From Paraburkholderia sp. Ac-20340 (GTDB lineage Bacteria > Pseudomonadota > Gammaproteobacteria > Burkholderiales > Burkholderiaceae): 64,000 nt of DNA. The notes beneath the pieces were generated by a model. The model was not told the origin of the DNA. It saw only the letters and a program-made list of their open reading frames with translations, and did not search any database. Both the position numbers and the translations under genes were made by a program. Shown here piece after piece: positions 11,436 through 21,118 of the stretch (position 1 is the first letter of the stretch; every line of letters begins with the position of its first letter). The stretch spans positions 124,001-188,000 of the forward strand of contig NZ_JAAGPR010000008.1 in the NCBI RefSeq assembly GCF_017104965.1, read 5' to 3'.

Positions 11436-11704
11436 GCTGCTGCCTGGTTTGATACCTGTGCTGCCGGGGCGCGGTACGTACGTGCAGTGACTGCGGTACG
11501 TGCTGGATCGCGCTCGCCTGGCGTCGACGGGAAGACTCGTGGGGAGCCGGTGCTTGCGGGCGTTATTGTGTCGCGTTTGCGGCGGGTCTGCTTGCTTGCT
11601 GCTTTACTGCTGCTTGCGCGTCACGCGTCGTGTTACGAAGGGCGCTGCCCGTGCGCCGCTTCGTTTGTCATTCGATACTGCGGTTGCCGTCCGGTGCAGC
11701 GCCT

Positions 11705-12439
11705 TCAGACCGGCGCTTCCGTCACCTGCTCGCCGGCCAGATACGCTTCGTAGCCGCGCTTGCGCAGCTTGCAGGCCGGGCATTCGCCACAGCCGAAGCC
11801 CCAGGCGTGCAGCTCGGCGCGCTCGCCCACGTAGCACGTATGGGTTTCCACGCGCACCAGTTCGACCAGCGCCTCGCCACCGAGTTGCTCGGCGAGTCGC
11901 CACGTGTCGCCCTTATCGAGCCACATCAGCGGCGTTTCCAGCACAAAGCGGGTGTCCATGCCGAGGTTCAGCGCGACTTGCAGCGCCTTCATGGTGTCGT
12001 CGCGGCAATCGGGATAGCCCGAAAAGTCGGTTTCGCACATGCCGCCTACCAGCACGCGCAGGCCACGCCGGTAAGCGATGGCCGCCGCGATCTGCATGAA
12101 CATCAGGTTGCGGCCGGGCACGAAGGTGTTCGGCAGGCCGCTTGCGGCCGTTTCGATCTCGATCTCGCGCGTCATGGCGGTATCGCTGATCGAACCGAGC
12201 ACGGACAGATCGATCATGTGATCGTCGCCGAGGCGTTCGGCCCATTCGGGAAACTCGCGCGCGATGGCGGCGCGAAAGCCCTCACGGCACTCCAGTTCGA
12301 CGCGATGACGCTGGCCGTAATCGAAGCCGAGCGTCTCGACGGTTTCGTAACGGTCGAGCGCCCAGGCGAGGCACGTCGCCGAGTCCTGGCCGCCGGAAAA
12401 CAGCACGAGCGCGCCGTTTCTGGTTTCTGTTCGAGTCAC
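11705..12439 (-). CDS. queC: 7-cyano-7-deazaguanine synthase (QueC)
   Basis: ATP-dependent enzyme that turns 7-carboxy-7-deazaguanine into preQ0. It has 244 residues. The PP-loop motif [10 protein letters not shown] is at about 13-22, and the C-terminal zinc site is [10 protein letters not shown] plus an upstream Cys ([10 protein letters not shown]). Translation apparently starts at a GTG (12439) preceded by CGGAG. Together queC, queE and queD make preQ0, the precursor of queuosine in tRNAs with GUN anticodons. Confidence 0.95.
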   Translation of the reverse strand: MTRTETRNGALVLFSGGQDSATCLAWALDRYETVETLGFDYGQRHRVELECREGFRAAIAREFPEWAERLGDDHMIDLSVLGSISDTAMTREIEIETAASGLPNTFVPGRNLMFMQIAAAIAYRRGLRVLVGGMCETDFSGYPDCRDDTMKALQVALNLGMDTRFVLETPLMWLDKGDTWRLAEQLGGEALVELVRVETHTCYVGERAELHAWGFGCGECPACKLRKRGYEAYLAGEQVTEAPV

Positions 12440-12644
12440 CGTGAAACTCCGAGTTGAGAGGTTCCGCGCGGTCGCAAGCCTTCAAAACCCGCCGGGCGGA
12501 CCGGCCCGGGCATGTCGCCCACCGGCCCAAGCAGTATAGGCCGCAGCCTGGTGGCCGATATCGGCGCCACTTTATACCGCTGATACCGGATGCCTTGCAT
12601 CGCCTGCTGCGGGAGGACTCACCAGCACACAGGGGACCGCCAAT

Positions 12645-12680
12645 GAAAAAGCCCCAGGAATCGAACGATCTCCTGGGGCT
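12645..12680 (-). terminator. Rho-independent terminator after tRNA-Phe
   Basis: On the minus strand a 10-bp perfect stem (12671-12680 with 12650-12659) has an 11-nt loop and is followed by a run of five T. It lies 9 bp after the CCA end of the tRNA-Phe gene. Confidence 0.85.
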
Positions 12681-12688
12681 CTGCATTC

Positions 12689-12764
12689 TGGTGGCCTGGG
12701 TCGGAATCGAACCAACGACACGCGGATTTTCAATCCGCTGCTCTACCAACTGAGCTACCGGGCC
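12689..12764 (-). tRNA. tRNA-Phe (anticodon GAA)
   Basis: A 76-nt cloverleaf with encoded CCA. The anticodon loop TTGAAAA sits on the stem GCGGA/TCCGC; the D-arm is GCTC/GAGC and the T-loop TTCGATT. The acceptor stem GGCCCGG/CCAGGCC has one C-A mismatch at position 5-68. Its own promoter is just upstream, and a terminator follows. Confidence 0.97.
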
Positions 12765-12778
12765 AACGAAGAAGGCAA

Positions 12779-12807
12779 AGTATATAAGCCTTTTTCGGTT
12801 TGCGCAA
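12779..12807 (-). promoter_or_regulatory. Sigma-70 promoter of tRNA-Phe
   Basis: On the minus strand TTGCGC (12802-12807), a 17-bp spacer, then TATACT (12779-12784), placed to start transcription about 8 nt before the mature tRNA. It lies between the response-regulator gene and the tRNA. Confidence 0.8.
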
Positions 12808-12874
12808 GCCCCTTCTCAAAACTTTGTGAAGAGACTGCGCTGAAACTGCGATTGAATCAGCGGCTGGGGAAAGC

Positions 12875-13564
12875 TCACTCGCCCTTGCTCTTGCCCAGAT
12901 CGACGCCAAGCTGCTTGAGCTTGCGATACAGGTGGGTGCGTTCGAGCCCGGTTTTCTCCGCCACGCGCGTCATGCTGCCGTTCTCGCGTGCGAGGTGGTA
13001 CTCGAAGTACGCACGCTCGAACGCGTCGCGGGCATCGCGCAGCGGAATGTCGAACGAGATCGACGCCGTCTGCGCGGCGCTCACGCCAGGCGAGCCTTCG
13101 ACGCCCAGCACCGGCAACGCCGCCGCCGAGGCCACCACGGCCGGGCCGCCCGCCACCGGTTTCGCGCCAGGCGCGCCCGCCGCCGGCGCTGCCGCGGCCG
13201 TGCCGCGCGCGAGACCCTGCTCGACGGCCTTGAGCAGCTTTTGCAGCGCGATCGGTTTTTCGAGGAAGTTGAGTGCGCCGATCTTGGTCGCCTCGACCGC
13301 CGTGTCGATGGTCGCGTGTCCCGACATCATGATGACCGGCATCGACAACTGACCTTGCGCCGCCCACTCCTTCAGAAGCGTCACGCCATCGGTATCCGGC
13401 ATCCAGATATCGAGCAGCACCAGGTCCGGCACCTGACGCTGACGGAATTCACGCGCCTGCTGCGCGTCCTCCGCGAGCTCCACGACGTGTCCTTCGTCGC
13501 TGAGGATCTCCGAGAGCAATTCCCGGATGCCCATTTCATCGTCTACCACCAGGATGGTTGCCAT
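12875..13564 (-). CDS. NtrX/PlrR-like response regulator lacking the AAA+ domain
   Basis: The product (229 aa) has an N-terminal receiver domain (residues 1-120; acidic pair Asp8/Asp9, phospho-acceptor Asp52 in LLDIWMPD, Lys near 102 in FLEKPIA). An Ala/Pro-rich linker (about 120-165) follows, then a C-terminal Fis-type helix-turn-helix (MTRVAEKTGLERTHLYRKL). NtrX normally has a sigma-54 AAA+ domain between these; here it is absent, so the protein should bind DNA but not remodel sigma-54 polymerase. The gene starts directly after the stop of the NtrY-like kinase. The pair and its rsmB/DUF4390 context match the PlrSR system described in Bordetella; this equivalence is inferred. Confidence 0.88.
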   Translation of the reverse strand: MATILVVDDEMGIRELLSEILSDEGHVVELAEDAQQAREFRQRQVPDLVLLDIWMPDTDGVTLLKEWAAQGQLSMPVIMMSGHATIDTAVEATKIGALNFLEKPIALQKLLKAVEQGLARGTAAAAPAAGAPGAKPVAGGPAVVASAAALPVLGVEGSPGVSAAQTASISFDIPLRDARDAFERAYFEYHLARENGSMTRVAEKTGLERTHLYRKLKQLGVDLGKSKGE

Positions 13565-16003
13565 TTACGCTGCCCTTGTCTGCACTGTTGCTTTTGTTCC
13601 TTGCTCCGCCGCTGCGCGCGAACTACTGGCGCCCGGTTTGCCCGTTGCGGCATCCGGTGCGGTGTCATCGGCGAGCTGGAGAAAGAGAATCGAGATCTGC
13701 GCGCCTTCTATCACATCGCCCGCTTTCATGCGATTACGAATGTCGATACGCGCGCCGTGCTCGTCGACGATCTTCTTGACCATCGCAAGCCCGAGTCCTG
13801 TTCCTTTGGCCTTGGTCGTCACGTAGGGTTCAAACGCGCGCGTAAGAATGCGCGCCGGAAAACCCGGCCCGTTGTCCGACACCGTGAGACGCACCGCGAC
13901 GCGCGTGCGGCCTTCCGCATCCGGATCGCCGTATTCTACGGCCCGCGTCTCCAGCGTCACACGTGGCGTGGCGACATCGGCCACCGCATCCTGCGCGTTC
14001 TGCAGCAGGTTGTGAATGACCTGACGCAATTGCGTGGCGTCGCCGCGTATCACCGGCAGATTCGACAGCTCCACCTTGATCGCGCTCTTGCCTTCTTCGG
14101 CGCCGTAAAGCGTGAGCACTTCGCTCACCAGATCGTTCAGTTGCAGGCTCGCGAGCACCGCCGGCGGCGTGCGCGCGTAGTCGCGGAAATTGTCGACCAT
14201 CTGCTTCATCGCGGCGACCTGATTGACGATCGTGGTCGCGCCGCGCTTGAGCACTTCGGCATCGGACGGCCCGAGCTTGTCGGTCAGCTTCATCTGCAGG
14301 CGTTCGGCGGAAAGCTGGATCGGCGTGAGCGGATTCTTGATCTCGTGCGCGAGACGCCGCGCGACTTCGCCCCACGCGACCGAACGCTGCGCGGAGATCA
14401 CGTCGGAAATATCGTCGAACACCACCACGTAGCCGGAGGTCTGCATGTCGCCGGCGTCGCGCCCGGTGTCCGACACCAGACGCGCGCCGCGCACCAGCAG
14501 CGTCAGCGGATCGGTTTCGCCCGCAACGGGTACGGAGAACTGCTGCTGCCAGTGGCCGCGATCGACGCTTCGGTCTTCGCCGTCGCGCCGCGACGCTTCC
14601 TGATCGGCGAAGGCCTTGCGCACCATCGCCGCGAAGTCGCCGAGCGCCGCGACGTGATCGATCGGCAGACCCAGCTGCGTCTCGAACGGATGACGGAAGA
14701 TGCGTTCCGCGCCGGGGTTCGCCGTGGTCAGGCGGAACTGCCGGTCGAACACGAACACGCCCGCCGTGAGGTTGGCGAGAATGCTTTCGAGATAGGCCTT
14801 CGAATGTTCGAGCGCGACGCGGTTCTTCTCCACCGCAAGGCGCGCTTCGGAAAGCTGGCGCGTCATCGCGTTGAAGGACTGCGTGAGGAAGCCCAGTTCG
14901 TCGCGCGACTTGATTTCGCGTTTAGGCGTGTAGTCGCCTTCGGCCACTTCCTTGGTGCCCTGCGCGAGCAGGAACAGCGGCCGCGCCAGCTGGTTGCCGA
15001 GCGCGAGCGCCAGCATCATCGCCACGAAGGTCGCGAGGAACAGCGCGAGCGTCAGCGTGCCGATGTACATCTTGCGCAAGCCCGTGCGGCCCAGCGCCTT
15101 TTCCTGATATTCGCGATAGGCGCGCTGCACCGCATCCGCGTTGCGCGCGAGCGCGGCGGGCACGGGTTGTTCGAGTTGCAGGAAGCGTTCGGCGGGTTGC
15201 AGGTCGGTGGTGTTGCCGTCCGGAATGCGCGTGACCACGCGCAGCCGCAACGCGCCCTTCGGACCATGCAGACGCGGATCGCCATCGACTTCGCCTTCGA
15301 TCGCCGCATAGCCGCGCCCGCGCGCCTGATCGATCATCAGCTGCGAAGGCAAATCGGCCGGCATCAGCGAGGAGAAGTTGCTCGATGCCTGCGCCACCAC
15401 GTGCATATCGGGCGCGGCGCCCGACATGCTGCGCACCGGCTCGACGATGGTCGCGTCCTGCACGCCGAACTGGTCGCGCGCGCGCAAAAGCGTGAGCGTC
15501 GTGCCCGCCGAATCGCCGTTGGCAATCTGCTCGGCCATCAGGCGGCCCTTGGTCTGCAGATCGGACAGCGAGGCGTCGAGCATGCCGCGCCCGAGATTGA
15601 GGCCCGCCGTGAGCGCGGTTTCCACGTTCACGTCGAACCACGATTCGATCGAGCGCGACACGAACTGGTACGACACGATGTAGATGATGCCGCCCGGCAC
15701 CACGCCCACCAGCGCGAAGAAGAACGCGAGTTTGGCCAGCAGCCGTGTGCCGAACTTGCCGCGCCGCAGACGCACGGCGATCACGATCACGAGCGCCGTC
15801 ACCACGGACAGGAAGACGATCGCCACGCCGATATTGGCCGCGTAGAGCCAGCCGTAATAGCGGTCGAAGAATTCGGTATTGGCGCTCGCGGCCGCGAGCA
15901 GCACGAGCAGCAGCGTCGCGGTGAGCGCGACGGTCGACACCAGCAGCCTGACGACGAAGCTGCTGAAGCTGCCTCCGGTGGCGCGGCGCACTTTATCTAG
16001 CAC
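13565..16003 (-). CDS. NtrY/PlrS-like membrane sensor histidine kinase
   Basis: An 812-residue kinase partnered with the downstream NtrX-like regulator. N-terminal transmembrane helices (about residues 17-40, 50-75 and 86-110) precede a periplasmic sensing loop. A last helix near 315-335 leads into a HAMP segment (LARPLFLLAQGTKEVAEGDY), a PAS region (about 400-500), the HisKA dimer with His553 in HEIKNPLTPI, and the HATPase domain (DNGPGFP, GTGLGLAMVKKIV). Translation apparently begins at a GTG overlapping the last codons of the DUF4390 gene by 11 bp. NtrY-family kinases respond to nitrogen or redox signals; the signal here cannot be read from sequence. Confidence 0.92.
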   Translation of the reverse strand: MLDKVRRATGGSFSSFVVRLLVSTVALTATLLLVLLAAASANTEFFDRYYGWLYAANIGVAIVFLSVVTALVIVIAVRLRRGKFGTRLLAKLAFFFALVGVVPGGIIYIVSYQFVSRSIESWFDVNVETALTAGLNLGRGMLDASLSDLQTKGRLMAEQIANGDSAGTTLTLLRARDQFGVQDATIVEPVRSMSGAAPDMHVVAQASSNFSSLMPADLPSQLMIDQARGRGYAAIEGEVDGDPRLHGPKGALRLRVVTRIPDGNTTDLQPAERFLQLEQPVPAALARNADAVQRAYREYQEKALGRTGLRKMYIGTLTLALFLATFVAMMLALALGNQLARPLFLLAQGTKEVAEGDYTPKREIKSRDELGFLTQSFNAMTRQLSEARLAVEKNRVALEHSKAYLESILANLTAGVFVFDRQFRLTTANPGAERIFRHPFETQLGLPIDHVAALGDFAAMVRKAFADQEASRRDGEDRSVDRGHWQQQFSVPVAGETDPLTLLVRGARLVSDTGRDAGDMQTSGYVVVFDDISDVISAQRSVAWGEVARRLAHEIKNPLTPIQLSAERLQMKLTDKLGPSDAEVLKRGATTIVNQVAAMKQMVDNFRDYARTPPAVLASLQLNDLVSEVLTLYGAEEGKSAIKVELSNLPVIRGDATQLRQVIHNLLQNAQDAVADVATPRVTLETRAVEYGDPDAEGRTRVAVRLTVSDNGPGFPARILTRAFEPYVTTKAKGTGLGLAMVKKIVDEHGARIDIRNRMKAGDVIEGAQISILFLQLADDTAPDAATGKPGASSSRAAAEQGTKATVQTRAA

Positions 16004-16583
16004 GATCGGTCACCGTGAATCCAAAGCGCTTCCAGTCGGAAGCGAGATTCCAGTCGCGGTTGTTGACCGCGTCGATCTGGAAAGGTTTGGGCATGAGCGC
16101 CACGTCGAGTTGCATGCGCACCGAAGCCGTATAGGTCTCGCCCGGATGCACCTGGTTGCGCTCGATCACGTGCCACGAGGTCACGTGCTTGATGACGGCG
16201 AGCGCTTCCGAAAGCGTCGAAAAGCCGAGTTGCAGCCCGCCGCTGGAGACGCGGTACTCGCGCGTGAGCGGCTGGAACGACAGGCGGATGCTTTGCGACA
16301 CGCTTGCGGGCTGTTCGTCGAACCAGTACCAGCGCGGGCGCGTGAGTTCGAAATCGGTGGTGAAGTAGAGCGGAATGCCCTTGTTGACCGCGTCTTCCAG
16401 GCTGCTGTTGAGCTCGAAATCGAAGCGGGCGTCGAGGCTCCAGCCGCTGCTGTCGGCCTGCAATGAGGCGCGCTGCACCGAAATCGAATCGGCGCGCGCG
16501 GGCGTGACGGCGAGCAAGCCGAAGGTCAGCGCGAGCCAGAGCAGGGCCGCGAAGCGCAGCGGGAAGAAGCGTTTAATGGTCAC
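15993..16583 (-). CDS. DUF4390-domain secreted protein
   Basis: A 196-residue protein with a signal peptide (MTIKRFFPLRFAALLWLALT, cleavage probably after ARA near residue 31) and a DUF4390 domain (for example FELNSSLEDAVNKGIPLYFT and RPRWYWFDEQPAS). Its function is unknown. In Burkholderiales it sits between rsmB and an NtrY-like kinase, as here: its start overlaps the rsmB stop and its end overlaps the kinase start. The overlaps suggest joint expression and perhaps a periplasmic accessory role to the sensor (inference). Confidence 0.88.
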   Translation of the reverse strand: MTIKRFFPLRFAALLWLALTFGLLAVTPARADSISVQRASLQADSSGWSLDARFDFELNSSLEDAVNKGIPLYFTTDFELTRPRWYWFDEQPASVSQSIRLSFQPLTREYRVSSGGLQLGFSTLSEALAVIKHVTSWHVIERNQVHPGETYTASVRMQLDVALMPKPFQIDAVNNRDWNLASDWKRFGFTVTDRAR

Positions 16584-18100
16584 CGTTTCTGAAAGCGCGC
16601 GTAGAAGAAACCGTCGTGATCTGCGGTGCGATCGGGAACGGGGCTGGCGCTTGTGCCGAGGTCGGTACTTGCGTCGGCTTCGCGCCCGGCGGGCAGCAGT
16701 TGCCCCGGCGCGTCCAATCGTACCGCATCCGCGTGGGTGCTTTCAAACCAGCGCGCCTGGGCTTCGCCTTCCTCGGGGAAGATCGAGCAGGTGACGTAGA
16801 GCAACTCGCCGCCCGGCTTGAGCAGACCCCACAGCGCATCGACGATACGGCGCTGCTCCTGCGCGAGCGCCGCGATGTCGTTCGCGCGGCGCAGCCAGCG
16901 GATATCGGGATGGCGACGCACGATGCCCGAAGCCGAGCACGGCACGTCCGCGAGAATGCGATCGAACGGCTGGCCGTCGAACCATGCGTCCGGCACGCCG
17001 GCATCGCCGATCACGACGCGGCCGATACGGGCCGGGGCATCGTCAGCGTTGTGCTCCGCGAAACCCAGCCGCGCGAAGTTTTCGCCGATCCGCGAGGCGC
17101 GCACGGCGTCGCTTTCCAGCGCGATCAGGTCGATATCGGCGAGTTCGAGCAGATGGCCGCTCTTGCCGCCGGGCGCCGCGCACGCGTCGAGCACGCGCAT
17201 GCCGTCACGCACGTCGAGCGCGGTTGCAGCGAGCTGCGCGCCCGCGTCCTGCACGGACACATCGCCGGCCATGAAACCGGGAATGCGATCGACGGGCAAG
17301 GGCGAAGCCAGACGCACGGCGTACTCGCCGATCTGCGTCGCCGCGATATTTTCGGCCGCGAGGCGTTGCACGTAATCGGCCGCGTTGGTGCGGCGCTCGT
17401 TCACGCGCAGCGTGAGCGGCCCGTGCGTGTTGCCCGTTTCGAGAATCGTCTGCCACTGGTCAGGCCACGCGCGGCGGATCGCGTCGATCCACCATTGCGG
17501 ATAGTTCCAGCGCGCGACTTCATCGGCCTGCGCCGCCGCCAGCGCGCTCTCGCGCTCGCGCAGGAAACCGCGCAGCACGGCGTTCACGAGGCCCTTCGCA
17601 AAAGCGCTTTCGCGGCGCGCGCCAATCGCGCGCACAGCCTGGTCGACCACGGTGAAAGGCGTGTAGGCCGCATGCGCTTCGTCATCGACGAGCAGTGCCA
17701 GCGCGCACGCCAGCAGATTCGTCACGTGCGCGGGCGGCGCCTTGCTGATGCGCTGCTTGATCAGATAATCGACGATGCCAAGACGACGCATCGTGCGATA
17801 CGCGATGTCCTGCACCGCGCCGCGCGCCATCGGCGTGAAATCGGCCGGCAAGGCGGCGAAGACGCTCGATAGCGCTGCCGGCAAAGCCGAACCCGCGCGC
17901 ACCGCACCGACGGCGTACGCAGCCTGGTCGAGCGCGAAGCCGAGCGAGTCGGGGGCCAGATGCACGGCCTGCTGGCTTTCGGTTCCGCGCGGCGAGCCCG
18001 GACGTGAGCCCGGACGCGAGCCCGAACGCGAGCCCGAACGTGAAGCGGGACGTTTGGCGTGAGCAGGACCGGACGGGCGGCGGGAAGAACTGGATGTCAT
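16580..18100 (-). CDS. rsmB: 16S rRNA (cytosine(967)-C(5))-methyltransferase RsmB
   Basis: SAM-dependent m5C967 methyltransferase of 16S rRNA (506 aa). An N-terminal NusB-like RNA-binding domain (about 50-190) is followed by the Rossmann methyltransferase domain. Key motifs are DACAAPGGKSGHLLEL (SAM binding), the general-acid/base cysteine in ADVPCSASG, and the nucleophile Cys in YVTCSIFPEEGE. The first 50 residues are a basic Ser/Arg/Gly/Pro extension encoded by four tandem 12-bp repeats (17994-18041). The ATG at 18100 (MTSSSSRRPSG) is preferred to an upstream in-frame ATG at 18145. The stop overlaps the DUF4390 start. Confidence 0.95.
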   Translation of the reverse strand: MTSSSSRRPSGPAHAKRPASRSGSRSGSRPGSRPGSPRGTESQQAVHLAPDSLGFALDQAAYAVGAVRAGSALPAALSSVFAALPADFTPMARGAVQDIAYRTMRRLGIVDYLIKQRISKAPPAHVTNLLACALALLVDDEAHAAYTPFTVVDQAVRAIGARRESAFAKGLVNAVLRGFLRERESALAAAQADEVARWNYPQWWIDAIRRAWPDQWQTILETGNTHGPLTLRVNERRTNAADYVQRLAAENIAATQIGEYAVRLASPLPVDRIPGFMAGDVSVQDAGAQLAATALDVRDGMRVLDACAAPGGKSGHLLELADIDLIALESDAVRASRIGENFARLGFAEHNADDAPARIGRVVIGDAGVPDAWFDGQPFDRILADVPCSASGIVRRHPDIRWLRRANDIAALAQEQRRIVDALWGLLKPGGELLYVTCSIFPEEGEAQARWFESTHADAVRLDAPGQLLPAGREADASTDLGTSASPVPDRTADHDGFFYARFQKR

Positions 18101-18197
18101 GAAGAAACCGGATGCGGCCGCACCGTGGCGCGGCAAATGGAGCACAAGCGACCCATTGTAGCGTGGCGCGAGCGCAACGCCGCCGGGCGCACTGCAA

Positions 18198-18230
18198 ATG
18201 AAAAGGGCAGACCCATGGTCTGCCCTTTCG
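18198..18230 (-). terminator. Stem-loop terminator downstream of htpX
   Basis: A 12-bp perfect stem (18202-18213 with 18217-18228) with a three-base loop; on the minus strand it ends in TTTTCATTT. It is the likely end of the def-fmt-rhtB-htpX transcripts, though some read-through to rsmB is possible. Confidence 0.75.
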
Positions 18231-18277
18231 ATCGGCTTGATTCAGCCTTATTCAGCCTGTTCTGGCCCGGAGGTGCT

Positions 18278-19135
18278 TCAGTCGAAGCGTCCGGTGCGGG
18301 CCATCTCCATCAAGCGCGCGATGCGCTCTTCGGTGGCCGGGTGCGTCGAGAACAGATTCGCAATCGCGCCGCCCGACAGCGGATTCATGATCATCATCTG
18401 CGCCGTGGCCGGATGCTGCTCGGCGGCCGGGAACGGGATGCCCTGGGCGTAGCGATGAATCTTGTCGAGCGCCGAAGCCAGCGACTGCGGATCGCCCGAA
18501 ATCTGCGCGCCGCCACGATCGGCTTCGAATTCGCGCGCACGCGAGATCGCCATCTGGATCAGCGCGCCTGCAATCGGCGCGAGCAGCGCAACGGCGATGC
18601 CGGCGATCGGGTTGGACGGACGGCCGTTTTCGTCGCGGCCGCCGAAGAACATTGCGAAGTTGGCGATCGCCGAAATCGCGCCGGCCATGGTCGCCGATAT
18701 CGTCGAAATCAGGATGTCGCGGTGCTTCACGTGCGCCAGTTCGTGCGCCATCACGCCGCGCATCTCGCGCTCGGACAGCACGCGCAGGATGCCGGTGGTC
18801 GCGGCCACGGCGGCGTGCTCGGGATTGCGGCCCGTGGCGAAGGCGTTGGGCGCGTCTTCGTTGATCAGGTAGACGCGCGGCATCGGGATATTCGCGCGCG
18901 TGGCCAGTTCGCGGACCATGCGGTAGAACTGCGGCGCCGTGGTTTCGTCGACTTCCTGCGCGTTGTACATGCGCAGGACCATCTTGTCCGAGAACCAGTA
19001 CGAGAAGAAGTTCATGCCGAGCGCGATCAGCAGCGCCAGCATCATGCCGCTGCGCCCGCCAACCATGCCGCCGATGGCGATGAAAAGGGCCGTAATCGCG
19101 GCCATCAACATCGCGGTTTTGACCCAGTTGAACAT
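18278..19135 (-). CDS. htpX: Protease HtpX (M48 zinc metalloprotease)
   Basis: Inner-membrane zinc protease for quality control of misfolded membrane proteins (285 aa). It starts [20 protein letters not shown], the usual family start; the in-frame ATG eight codons upstream is not conserved. Two N-terminal helices (about 5-25 and 30-50) precede the catalytic site HELAH (His131, Glu132, His135). Two more hydrophobic segments and the third zinc ligand in EFEADRGGA (about residue 207) follow. It lies in the fmt-rhtB-htpX-rsmB run, a common order in Burkholderia. Confidence 0.96.
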   Translation of the reverse strand: MFNWVKTAMLMAAITALFIAIGGMVGGRSGMMLALLIALGMNFFSYWFSDKMVLRMYNAQEVDETTAPQFYRMVRELATRANIPMPRVYLINEDAPNAFATGRNPEHAAVAATTGILRVLSEREMRGVMAHELAHVKHRDILISTISATMAGAISAIANFAMFFGGRDENGRPSNPIAGIAVALLAPIAGALIQMAISRAREFEADRGGAQISGDPQSLASALDKIHRYAQGIPFPAAEQHPATAQMMIMNPLSGGAIANLFSTHPATEERIARLMEMARTGRFD

Positions 19136-19259
19136 GTTCTTTGCTCCTTCACCCATCAAGAATCGAATCGGTCATCGAAACGCCGCTGTCCCAACCGTTG
19201 TGACAGCGAGCGCATTGTAAGCGATTTGTTAGATATGGGCGGATCGGAAAAATTCAATC

Positions 19260-19907
19260 TCAGCGCGTGCTGGTCGCGAGCTTCAGACCCAGCCCGACGA
19301 ATGCCGATCCCACCGTGCGGTCAAGCCACTTCTTGATGCCCGGCTTGCCCGAAACACGTTGCGTGACGCTGCCAGCAACCCACGCGACAAAGCAGCTCCA
19401 GACCGTGCTCATCGCCACGAACGCCGCACCGAGTGTAAGGAAAGCCAGCGTCTTGTGCGAACTCGTCACGTTCACGAACTGCGGGAAAAACGAGACAAAA
19501 AACAGCACGACCTTGGGGTTCAGCACGTTGGTCCAGAAGCCCGAAAGGAACAACTGGCGCAGCGGGCGCGACTGGCTGGCCACGGCGGCGCTGGCTGGCG
19601 CGGCGGGCGTAGCTTGCGTCTGCTTCGTGAGAATCAGCCGTACGCCGAGATAAACGAGATAACACGCGCCCACGAGCTTGATGACCGTGAAGGCCGTCGC
19701 CGATGCCGCCAGCAGCGCGGTCAGGCCGAACGCACAGGCCAGCGTGTGCACGCAGCAGCCCGCCGAAATTCCCAGTGCCGACACCAGCCCGGCGCTGCGC
19801 CCTTGCGCGACGCTGCGCCCGACGATGTAGGCCGTATCCGGGCCCGGCGTGACGTTCAAAAGGAACACAGCGGCGAGGAAAAAGCCGAAATGGGTAATGC
19901 CAAACAT
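19260..19907 (-). CDS. LysE/RhtB-family amino-acid exporter
   Basis: A 215-residue inner-membrane protein of the LysE translocator superfamily, which exports amino acids or their analogues. It begins MFGITHFGFFLAAVFLLNVT with the diagnostic NVTPGPDTAYI motif after helix 1. There are about six hydrophobic segments, including the conserved LNPKVVLFFVSFFPQFV. The family start at 19907 is chosen over an upstream in-frame codon at 19958. It lies between fmt and htpX on the same strand; the substrate cannot be predicted. Confidence 0.9.
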   Translation of the reverse strand: MFGITHFGFFLAAVFLLNVTPGPDTAYIVGRSVAQGRSAGLVSALGISAGCCVHTLACAFGLTALLAASATAFTVIKLVGACYLVYLGVRLILTKQTQATPAAPASAAVASQSRPLRQLFLSGFWTNVLNPKVVLFFVSFFPQFVNVTSSHKTLAFLTLGAAFVAMSTVWSCFVAWVAGSVTQRVSGKPGIKKWLDRTVGSAFVGLGLKLATSTR

Positions 19908-20068
19908 GACGATCTCTGCAAAAACGACTCGGTACGGGGTGCGAGCCGTCGTATGCAAGATCTTGCAGTGGTCTCGACACCCTTGCCGATTCTAACGCGC
20001 GCCGTATGACGCGCGTTACCTGGCCGAATGGCCGACTGGTGGGGGTTTCGGTCAGCGTTTAAGCTGGC

Positions 20069-21067
20069 TCAAGCCGTCGGGGTTTCGGTCAGTGCAAAAC
20101 ACTGGCCGGCCGTCAGCGGCATGCCGGCGAGGAATTCACGCGCGGGCAGGCGCTTGCCGCCGGGTTTTTGCAGCTGCGTGAAGCGCAGCGCGCCTTCGCC
20201 GCAGGCCACCACCACGCCAGCCGGCGAAACATCGAGGATCTGGCCCGGCGCGGCGTGCGCAGGCACGCTCACGTCCTGCGCCACTTCGGCGGCCCAGAGC
20301 TTGATGAGCGCACCGTCCAGCGTGGCCGCGCCGCCCGGGAACGGGTCGAATGCGCGAACCTGGCGCGCCAGCACGCCGGCAGGGCGGCGGAAATCCAGCG
20401 CAGCTTCGTGCTTGCCAATCTTCCCGGCGTAAGTCACGCCATCGGCGGGCTGCGGCGTGATCGGCAACTGGCCGGTGCGCTCGAGCTGGATCAGCCAGTC
20501 CACCACGAGTTGCGCGCCCAGATTGGCGAGTCGATCGTGCAGCGTCGCGGTTGTGTCGGTGGGCGTGATGGGCGTGCGCACTTCGGAGATCATCGGGCCG
20601 GTGTCCAGGCCCGCATCCATCTGCATCAGCGTGATGCCGGTTTCCGAATCGCCGGCCTCGATCGCACGGTGGATCGGCGCGGCGCCGCGCCAGCGCGGCA
20701 GGATCGAAGCGTGGATGTTGATACAGCCGGACGGCGGAATGTCGAGCACTTCCTGCGGCAGGATCAGGCCGTAGGCGGCCACCACCATGACGTCGTGCGG
20801 CGTTGCATTGAGCAGGTCGAGCGCGGCGCTCGCCTCTTCCGGGTACTTGCCCGCGCGGCGCAGCGACGTGGGCTGCGCGACCGCAATGCCATGCTCTTCG
20901 GCGTAGCGTTTGACGGGGCTCGCCTGCAGCTTCATGCCGCGACCGGCAGGGCGGTCCGGCTGGGTCAGCACGAGCGGCACGGGAAAGCCCGCCTCGTGGA
21001 TCGCGGCAAGCGCGGCGGCGGCAAATTCCGGCGTACCGGCAAAAATCACGCGAAGGGAATGGCTCAT
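20069..21067 (-). CDS. fmt: Methionyl-tRNA formyltransferase
   Basis: Formylates initiator Met-tRNA with 10-formyl-tetrahydrofolate. It has 332 residues. The N-terminal Rossmann domain starts [17 protein letters not shown]. Catalytic region: [21 protein letters not shown] with the conserved Asn/His, plus an Asp in DTGPMIS. The C-terminal tRNA-binding OB-like domain begins near residue 210. A second in-frame ATG two codons upstream is possible. It follows def by 51 bp, an operon conserved across bacteria. Confidence 0.97.
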   Translation of the reverse strand: MSHSLRVIFAGTPEFAAAALAAIHEAGFPVPLVLTQPDRPAGRGMKLQASPVKRYAEEHGIAVAQPTSLRRAGKYPEEASAALDLLNATPHDVMVVAAYGLILPQEVLDIPPSGCINIHASILPRWRGAAPIHRAIEAGDSETGITLMQMDAGLDTGPMISEVRTPITPTDTTATLHDRLANLGAQLVVDWLIQLERTGQLPITPQPADGVTYAGKIGKHEAALDFRRPAGVLARQVRAFDPFPGGAATLDGALIKLWAAEVAQDVSVPAHAAPGQILDVSPAGVVVACGEGALRFTQLQKPGGKRLPAREFLAGMPLTAGQCFALTETPTA

Positions 21068-21118
21068 GGGCACGGACAGATCAGCAAACGAACAAGGTAC
21101 AGGCGTGGCGCACGGGCA

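Noticed and set aside
12460..12500. Possible preQ1 riboswitch upstream of queC
   Set aside because: The AGAGGTTC-like string lies on the wrong strand and no pseudoknot partner is present.
12932..16000. Open frame of 1022 codons opposite the sensor kinase and regulator
   Set aside because: Composition is that of an antisense shadow and no domain is recognisable.
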